Below, one piece after another: positions 1 through 4,528 of a DNA stretch of 7,840 bases (position 1 is its first letter; each line of letters opens with the position of its first letter). A program made the position numbers and the translations under genes. The notes beneath the pieces were generated by a model. The model worked only from the letters and a program-made list of their open reading frames with translations, was not told the origin of the DNA and ran no database searches. The stretch is taken from NCBI GenBank assembly GCA_964563925.1, contig CAZLZD010000102.1, positions 1 through 7,840 on the forward strand, read 5' to 3'. Source of the DNA: JAUILA01 sp964563925 (lineage in GTDB: Bacteria > Bacteroidota > Bacteroidia > Cytophagales > Cyclobacteriaceae).

Positions 1-114
1 GCCTGTCATATCGAATATTTTTATGTTCAGCTCTTCGGCGGTTTCACTGCGGATGGTAAGGGAAAGCTGCTCCATCACCGGATTCGGATACGCCCGGTAG
101 CTGAAGGTAAAGCT
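1..114 (-). other. T9SS type A C-terminal sorting domain (partial)
   Basis: Residues 1147-1184 contain Y-R-A-Y-P-N-P-V, then an L-S-L-T-I-R strand and L-N-I-K-I-F-D-M-T-G. This is the recognisable first half of the type A sorting domain that directs cargo to the type IX secretion system; such domains usually run 70-90 residues, so about half lies beyond the left edge. It predicts export across the outer membrane and removal of the domain on the cell surface. Confidence 0.9.
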
Positions 115-3100
115 ATCCGCTTCCGGTCCGAACTCACTGACGGTATTCGCCGCGATGGAGTTTTTGTTGCCTTTGCCGTCATGCACCACAATGGATCCGC
201 CGCCAATGATGGTCATCGCATCGCTCTGATCGTCGGCCCCCATCTCGTTGTCATAGACCACCTGGCCGTTCGAGTCCCAGATTTTAATCCGGAAGCGGTC
301 ACCGTTCTCGTCGTCGGTGGCCGTAAGCATGAAACCGTATCCCCCCAAATCGTTCAAATCCCCTTCGCCTTTAAATTTGGCCCGGGTCCCCGCAACGACC
401 AGCCACTCGTAAGAGCTGCTTTTGAAGCTCAGGTCTCCGGCCTTGAACTGGAACTCGGTATTGCCATCAGGCACGGTCGCGCCCTTCTTGTACTTGCTCA
501 CAAACCCGAAGCTGGCCTTGCCGCTCAGGCTTTGATCGGCTGCATATGCGCCTTCGGGAGAATGAATCCAGCCGCCCCCGGTGACAAATCCACCGGAAGG
601 GTCGTAGACCACCACGTATTCATAGGCCTGGCTTACCGAAGCCCCGCAGGCGTCAGTCAGGGTGGCAGTCACGACGAACACCCCGGCTCCACTGTAGTTG
701 TGGCTGGCGGATGCGGTATTCCCGGCAATGGTCCCCGGGCCGGTCGTACCGTCGCCCCAGTCAAAGCTGACAGCGGACAGGTTGGTATCGGTAAATACGA
801 CCGAAGCGGAAACGGTGGTATTGACCGCTACCGGTTCGGCCGTGGCACTGATGGAATTGACCACCGGATCAGTATTCTCCACGGTCAGGGTAGTAGTCAC
901 TTCGTCAGAGTTCCCGTTACTATCCGTCACGGTGAAGGTGATCGGGTGTTCGCCCAGCCCAAACGGCCCGGCCGGACTGATGGCCAGCGTAATCTCATCG
1001 CCATCGGGATCAGAAGAACCATCATCAAAATCTGCCGCGGTAACCACCGCCTGGCAGTTCGCATCGGCCTGTACAGTTAATGGTTTGGCGATGGCTACAG
1101 GGGGCTGGTTGCAAATACCCAATGGGTCAATCACGCTCACGTCGATGGAGCAGGAAGATTGATTGCCAGCGTCATCTGTTACAGTAAGGGTAACCGGTGT
1201 TATGTCACCAAGATTCTGACAACTAAATGAATTTGGGCTGAGGGAGAGGCTTATATTTCCTGAGTTATCGCTGCTGCCTCCGTCCACCTCTGAAGGGCTC
1301 AGGTTGGCATTACCATTGGCATCCAAAGCCAAAAGCCGACTGCCTGCCCCAGCCTTTAAGACATAGGATTTAAAAACCATATCACCAATTGAGTAGCTTA
1401 CGAAAGAATTAGTATTAACTACATGATTATAATAATAGGTGCCTCCCGGATAGGGGTCACCGCCAATCACTGTGGCCGTTTGTACTGTATGAAACCCTGT
1501 GGTATTCAGAATCATCAGGTAGGAGTCCCCTGCTGTAACGGCAATAGGGCTGTTAAAGATAAAGGGAATGAATTCATCGGTGACATTTACATTGGCAAAT
1601 GAGGCACTCCCCAGCAACGTACCAGGGTTGTTGGGGTCGGTCCCACTGTATAGATCCAATGTAATGGTGCCCACATCAGTTGTGTTCGCAATTTTTACGT
1701 CAATCCGGGACATCAGACCTGTAGATACTGGCTGAAAGGATTGGGCCGGTATAAAACCGGGATGTAACCATAATGGATTATTACTTGCACCCGGTATGGA
1801 GGCTACATCCACTTCAACATCTACTGCTTCGCCTAAGCAAATGGCAGTGGGTGCTTCAGTGTCAGGATTATAGATATCACCTAAAATATCCCCCCATCCT
1901 GCGAAAGGATCTGCGTAAGTGGCAAGGGCATTGAGATAACAACTGCATGCTCCCAAAGCCAGATCCTGAGCGATTGCCTGACCTGTTATCGGACTGCTGA
2001 TACTACCTGAACAATGGTCAATGGCTAGATAAGCACCTGCCTGAGCAAAATCATTATCAGCATCAAATCCCTCGAGCCGTAAGCCGAGGCCAATAAGTTT
2101 AGTAGGATCTTGAGGATCCAGATACTCATAACTGGTGGTTGCTACACCAAAGTAGTGAGGAATTAAACTGGTCCTCAATGATTGACCTAATGCAGGAATC
2201 AAATCCTGTGATGGATAGTCTAATTCGTACCCTGGCAAAAAAGTAATCGTATAAATGATGTCTACTACCTTCTCCGGTGTTTCTGTTACCACTTCAGTGG
2301 AAAGGTGAACATCTGCTATTTTCTCTCCATTTAATTCGAAGGGAAAAATCACCTCATTACACTCTGGAGCCTCGCTAATTTCATAGAAATAGGCCGATCC
2401 TCTGCCTCCCCAGGCCCCGATAACTGCCTTGTTACCCGAAAGGGATACGGATTGTCCAAACTGGATGCCACCAGTGCCATCTGACGGAAGGAGTTCCAGA
2501 TTTTCTGTCCAATTGCCGCCGGCATCACGCTTAAAAGTAAAAGCACCACCCGATTTCCCGACTATAACCTGGCCATCAATTATGCCTACAGACGTACCGA
2601 ATTGATTTCCACGGCCGGGTATAGCTTCAGTCAGCTTAGTTTTCTCGGACCAGTTTCCGCTATTATCCCTTTCGTACATATAGGCGGAGCCACTAAACTC
2701 ACTGCTGCCGTCAAAAGGAGCTCCCGCAATTGCTACGTCTGCCAGAATGGCAACCGAATAGCCAAAATAGTCCGTATCTGCTCCATCTGAAGGGGCAAGT
2801 TTTGCTTTCTCAATCCAGCTGCTATTTTCTTCCTCAAAGATATATGCCAATCCATATAACCCACTATTGGTGCGGGTAGCGCCTACCATGGCCCTGTTGC
2901 CTGCAATCGACACAGAATACCCGAAATCGTCTGAAACAGCATTATCGCCGGCAATAATTTTGGCTGTTTGGTTCCATGTTCCAGCGTTGTTCTTAGTAAA
3001 AATATAAGCTGATCCGCCTGGGTCATCACCATACGCACCTACCAGTGCGCGATCCCCTGAGATGGAAACAGACCAGCCAAAAAAGTCATTGGCCGCTCCG

Positions 3101-3552
3101 TCAGATGGGAGGAGTTTATTCACTAGCTGCCAGGTACCTCCGACTAATTCAAAGATATAGGCAGATCCACTCGTGGCGCCATTGTCATCATCTCCCCAGG
3201 CGCCAATAATTACCCGGTTTCCGGAAATGGCCACTGACCGACCAAACTGATCCAAGGTGGCTGCGTCCGGGGCCGTTAGCTTTTGCTTTTCAACCCACAC
3301 ACCGCTTGCATCCTTTTCGTAGATAATAGCCGCACCGGCATCAACTAGTCCATTATTGGCATAATCGCCATAGGCACCTACAATGGCCTGGTTGCCGGAA
3401 ATAGACACTGAGTAACCTAAATAGGCTGCTGAATTTCCGTTAGAATCTAAAACTTTTTGGATTTCCGTTTGGGTTGTTTGTGCTGTTGCCCACGGGGTGA
3501 GCAGGAATAATGAGAGCAGCAGCAAGCCGCTTGCTAGTAAATATTTTTTCAT
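1..3552 (-). CDS. Large secreted FG-GAP/HYR/PKD mosaic protein with T9SS sorting domain (3' end off the window)
   Basis: The frame is open from the ATG at 3552 to base 1 (1184 codons, no stop seen), so the C-terminus is missing. Residues 1-24 form a signal peptide (KK, a hydrophobic Leu-rich core, then A-T-A before Q25). Seen in order: seven FG-GAP_2-like repeats (44-394), a Cys-containing domain I do not recognise (395-564), a HYR-like Ig module (567-809) interrupted by a jelly-roll-like insert (about 585-733), a second HYR-like module (815-893), a PKD domain (895-983, with F-D-W-G-D-G and H-N-Y-S), a G-G-G-W-I module (985-1125), and the start of a type A T9SS sorting domain (from 1147, Y-P-N-P at 1155-1158). 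By family knowledge it should cross the outer membrane through the type IX system and be surface-attached or released. No catalytic domain is visible; adhesion, matrix or carbohydrate binding is inference. It lies 102 bp downstream of the lipoprotein gene on the same strand. No Shine-Dalgarno site precedes the ATG, as is usual in Bacteroidota. Confidence 0.93.
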   Translation of the reverse strand, partial: MKKYLLASGLLLLSLFLLTPWATAQTTQTEIQKVLDSNGNSAAYLGYSVSISGNQAIVGAYGDYANNGLVDAGAAIIYEKDASGVWVEKQKLTAPDAATLDQFGRSVAISGNRVIIGAWGDDDNGATSGSAYIFELVGGTWQLVNKLLPSDGAANDFFGWSVSISGDRALVGAYGDDPGGSAYIFTKNNAGTWNQTAKIIAGDNAVSDDFGYSVSIAGNRAMVGATRTNSGLYGLAYIFEEENSSWIEKAKLAPSDGADTDYFGYSVAILADVAIAGAPFDGSSEFSGSAYMYERDNSGNWSEKTKLTEAIPGRGNQFGTSVGIIDGQVIVGKSGGAFTFKRDAGGNWTENLELLPSDGTGGIQFGQSVSLSGNKAVIGAWGGRGSAYFYEISEAPECNEVIFPFELNGEKIADVHLSTEVVTETPEKVVDIIYTITFLPGYELDYPSQDLIPALGQSLRTSLIPHYFGVATTSYEYLDPQDPTKLIGLGLRLEGFDADNDFAQAGAYLAIDHCSGSISSPITGQAIAQDLALGACSCYLNALATYADPFAGWGDILGDIYNPDTEAPTAICLGEAVDVEVDVASIPGASNNPLWLHPGFIPAQSFQPVSTGLMSRIDVKIANTTDVGTITLDLYSGTDPNNPGTLLGSASFANVNVTDEFIPFIFNSPIAVTAGDSYLMILNTTGFHTVQTATVIGGDPYPGGTYYYNHVVNTNSFVSYSIGDMVFKSYVLKAGAGSRLLALDANGNANLSPSEVDGGSSDNSGNISLSLSPNSFSCQNLGDITPVTLTVTDDAGNQSSCSIDVSVIDPLGICNQPPVAIAKPLTVQADANCQAVVTAADFDDGSSDPDGDEITLAISPAGPFGLGEHPITFTVTDSNGNSDEVTTTLTVENTDPVVNSISATAEPVAVNTTVSASVVFTDTNLSAVSFDWGDGTTGPGTIAGNTASASHNYSGAGVFVVTATLTDACGASVSQAYEYVVVYDPSGGFVTGGGWIHSPEGAYAADQSLSGKASFGFVSKYKKGATVPDGNTEFQFKAGDLSFKSSSYEWLVVAGTRAKFKGEGDLNDLGGYGFMLTATDDENGDRFRIKIWDSNGQVVYDNEMGADDQSDAMTIIGGGSIVVHDGKGNKNSIAANTVSEFGPEADSFTFSYRAYPNPVMEQLSLTIRSETAEELNIKIFDMTG
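178..600 (-). other. G-G-G-W-I module between the PKD and sorting domains
   Basis: Residues 985-1125 start with P-S-G-G-F-V-T-G-G-G-W-I and contain K-A-S-F-G-F-V-S-K-Y, then F-Q-F-K-A-G-D-L-x-F, G-Y-G-F, a D-R-F-R-I-K-I-W-D strand and G-G-G-S-I-V-V-H-D-G at the end. This layout recurs in secreted, PKD-containing bacterial proteins, where it sits close to the C-terminus. I know of no biochemical function for it. The DNA encoding it is GC-rich compared with the N-terminal two thirds of the gene. Confidence 0.6.
604..870 (-). other. PKD domain of the secreted protein
   Basis: Residues 895-983 show the hallmarks of a PKD (polycystic kidney disease) Ig-like fold: D-P-V-V-N at the start, F-D-W-G-D-G at 930-935, H-N-Y-S-G-A-G at 951-957, then the strand V-F-V-V-T-A-T-L-T-D. 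PKD domains are common spacers and protein- or glycan-contact modules in extracellular Bacteroidota proteins. Here it follows a HYR-like module and precedes the G-G-G-W-I module. Confidence 0.85.
1354..1800 (-). other. Jelly-roll-like (carbohydrate-binding-type) domain inserted in a HYR-like module
   Basis: Residues about 585-733 read like the beta-sandwich modules found in secreted bacterial proteins that begin A-Q-S-F-x-P-x-S-T-G and continue with I-D-V-x-I, I-T-L-D-L-Y-S-G, an A-V-T-A-G-D-x-Y turn and a closing strand (here F-K-S-Y-V-L-K). Such modules are often placed next to carbohydrate-binding or anchor domains. On both sides the sequence looks like halves of one HYR-like repeat: D-T-E-A-P-T-A-I-C-L before it, and L-D-A-N-G-N-A-N-L-S with D-G-G-S-S-D-N after it. 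The domain assignment is from pattern memory only; sugar binding is not shown. Confidence 0.55.
1858..2370 (-). other. Unrecognised ~170-residue domain within the secreted protein
   Basis: Residues 395-565 lie between the propeller and the HYR-like module. I do not recognise a family. Visible features are four cysteines (398, 514, 536, 538, the last two as C-S-C), an alternating beta-type stretch around 425-440, an aromatic-rich centre (F467, Y475, Y477), and an acidic segment G-F-D-A-D-N-D-F near 495-502. It contains no low-complexity sequence and looks like a folded extracellular domain rather than a linker. The paired cysteines could form disulfides, since the protein passes through the periplasm. 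Confidence 0.5.
2371..3423 (-). repeat. Seven tandem FG-GAP-type protein repeats in the secreted protein
   Basis: Residues 44-394 contain seven units of 47-59 residues, starting at residues 44, 103, 158, 210, 263, 318 and 365. Each opens with a pattern like F-G-x-S-V-x-I-S-G-N, followed by a V-G-A strand and an A-Y-I-F-type strand, and most have a W in the linker. The first unit reads Y-L-G-Y-S in place of F-G-x-S; the last is short and leads straight into a Cys-containing domain. Seven units fit one closed seven-bladed beta-propeller, which is the usual fold inferred for this repeat family (FG-GAP_2 style, lacking the D-x-D-x-D-G calcium loop of integrin repeats). The fold is inference from the count and pattern. 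The units differ clearly from one another in sequence, so this is an old array rather than a recent expansion. Confidence 0.9.
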
Positions 3553-3592
3553 AGTGGTAGTCGTTTAAATGTTTACTTGAATTGGGAGAATG

Positions 3593-3625
3593 AAGCCCGG
3601 AAATGAGGTAGCACCTGCCGGGCTT
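3593..3625 (-). terminator. Stem-loop between the lipoprotein and secreted-protein genes
   Basis: A perfect 8-bp stem (AAGCCCGG at 3593-3600 with CCGGGCTT at 3618-3625) encloses a second 4-bp stem (AGGT 3606-3609 with ACCT 3613-3616). It lies 30 bp after the lipoprotein stop and 40 bp before the start of the secreted protein. Read on the minus strand it has an A-rich lead and no good U-tract behind it; the T-run (3624-3627) favours the plus strand, where no gene ends. It is therefore a likely but imperfect terminator or partial attenuator between the two genes; a processing or mRNA-stabilising hairpin is the alternative. Confidence 0.55.
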
Positions 3626-3654
3626 TTCGGTGATTTCCCTGTACGTTAATTGTG

Positions 3655-4296
3655 TTATTTTATCAGTACCTGTCCGGCGATATCTCGTAATGGACCAAAG
3701 TTTGGATTGGTGGAGACTACTTCACCGGGAAAGTCAAGCAGGAAGTCATCCACCGTCGGGTATTCCAGGAACCAGTCCGGGTAGTAAACGATCAAGGTGG
3801 AGCTCTGATCAGAAAGGCTTACGGTTCCTTTACCATTATCCTTCATCTTAATGAAAATTATCTCATTGACCTGCAGGAGTCCGGGGCGGATCACCTCATC
3901 CACAATCGCTCCGACAGTCGCTTCGTTGCCATCGACGTACAATTCAATGGTTTTTAATACGACCTGGCCGAGACCTACCGAATTAACCTGCCATTCGCCG
4001 TTAATACCGCCCGCAGTACGGACGGCTGCCAGGTCATATGCAGAACCTGTTGGGTAAACAATATCCGCAATCGTCAGGTCATTTGGGTTTGCTTTAGACT
4101 GCTTGGTGGAAGACACTTTTCGGTTCTGCTTTTCGGTGAGCGTATGGATGATAATTTCGCCCTGATCATTGATTAAATTCATTTGGAGGTTAAATGCATT
4201 GTCAGCCTCTGGCGCAGGATCCATCATCGCATCCTTTTCGCATCCAAGGAGAAAAAGGACAAGCAGGCATGAGCAATAGAATGTTACGTTTTTCAT
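3655..4296 (-). CDS. Predicted lipoprotein of unknown function
   Basis: The 213-residue product begins M-K-N-V with a hydrophobic stretch ending in the lipobox L16-L-G-C19, so signal peptidase II cleavage and lipidation at Cys19 are expected. Glu20 follows the cysteine, and together with the setting this suggests export to the outer membrane or surface, though the sorting rule is uncertain. After a short linker (D-P-A-P-E-A) the mature part alternates beta-type strands with polar turns, e.g. V-V-L-K-T-I-E-L-Y-V at 112-121 and S-T-L-I-V-Y-Y-P-D-W. There are no cysteines after Cys19 and no catalytic motif. I do not recognise a family. The gene sits between the sensor/regulator (232 bp upstream) and the secreted protein (102 bp downstream), all on one strand, which suggests a shared role at the cell surface. 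The ATG at 4296 is chosen because it gives a complete lipoprotein signal; no Shine-Dalgarno site is present. Confidence 0.85.
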   Translation of the reverse strand: MKNVTFYCSCLLVLFLLGCEKDAMMDPAPEADNAFNLQMNLINDQGEIIIHTLTEKQNRKVSSTKQSKANPNDLTIADIVYPTGSAYDLAAVRTAGGINGEWQVNSVGLGQVVLKTIELYVDGNEATVGAIVDEVIRPGLLQVNEIIFIKMKDNGKGTVSLSDQSSTLIVYYPDWFLEYPTVDDFLLDFPGEVVSTNPNFGPLRDIAGQVLIK

Positions 4297-4528
4297 TATT
4301 AGGTAAGTTTGTTTAGGTGAATGAACCCTTCAGGTCAATGCCCGGCTATATAGACCATAGCATTTTCCCGTCGTGTGGTTACTGAATTGAATACCCGAAG
4401 ATGATATGAACCGCCTGAACAGGCATTCAATTATCTTTCAAAGACATGGAGATATCTTGCATGGGGAAAAAGAAAAAAGGACTTATTTTACAACTGTCTG
4501 TAGGATAAGTACAAAGCGGCAGATTTAG
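4297..4528. other. Intergenic region between the hybrid sensor and the lipoprotein
   Basis: These 232 bases hold no convincing ORF. They must contain the end of the sensor transcript and probably the promoter of the lipoprotein gene. I found no exact match to the Bacteroidota -7 box TAnnTTTG on the minus strand; the nearest is TGTCTTTG (4439-4446, minus strand), without a convincing -33 element. A weak compound palindrome is present: AATTGAAT (4385-4392) pairs with ATTCAATT (4425-4432), with GCCTGAACAGGC (4413-4424) inside. It may be a weak terminator for the sensor gene or a regulator site. Confidence 0.5.

Noticed and set aside
181..1080. 299-codon open frame on the plus strand, and an overlapping one at 698-1162
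   Set aside because: Both lie opposite the GC-rich part of the secreted-protein gene, whose minus-strand frame gives recognisable PKD and sorting domains. The plus-strand translations show no domain pattern and are shadows.
2371..3423. FG-GAP array considered as an integrin-type calcium-binding array
   Set aside because: The units lack the D-x-D-x-D-G loop; they fit the FG-GAP_2 style instead.
4439..4446. TGTCTTTG (minus strand) as a promoter -7 box for the lipoprotein gene
   Set aside because: One mismatch at a key base, 143 bp from the start codon and no convincing -33 element.
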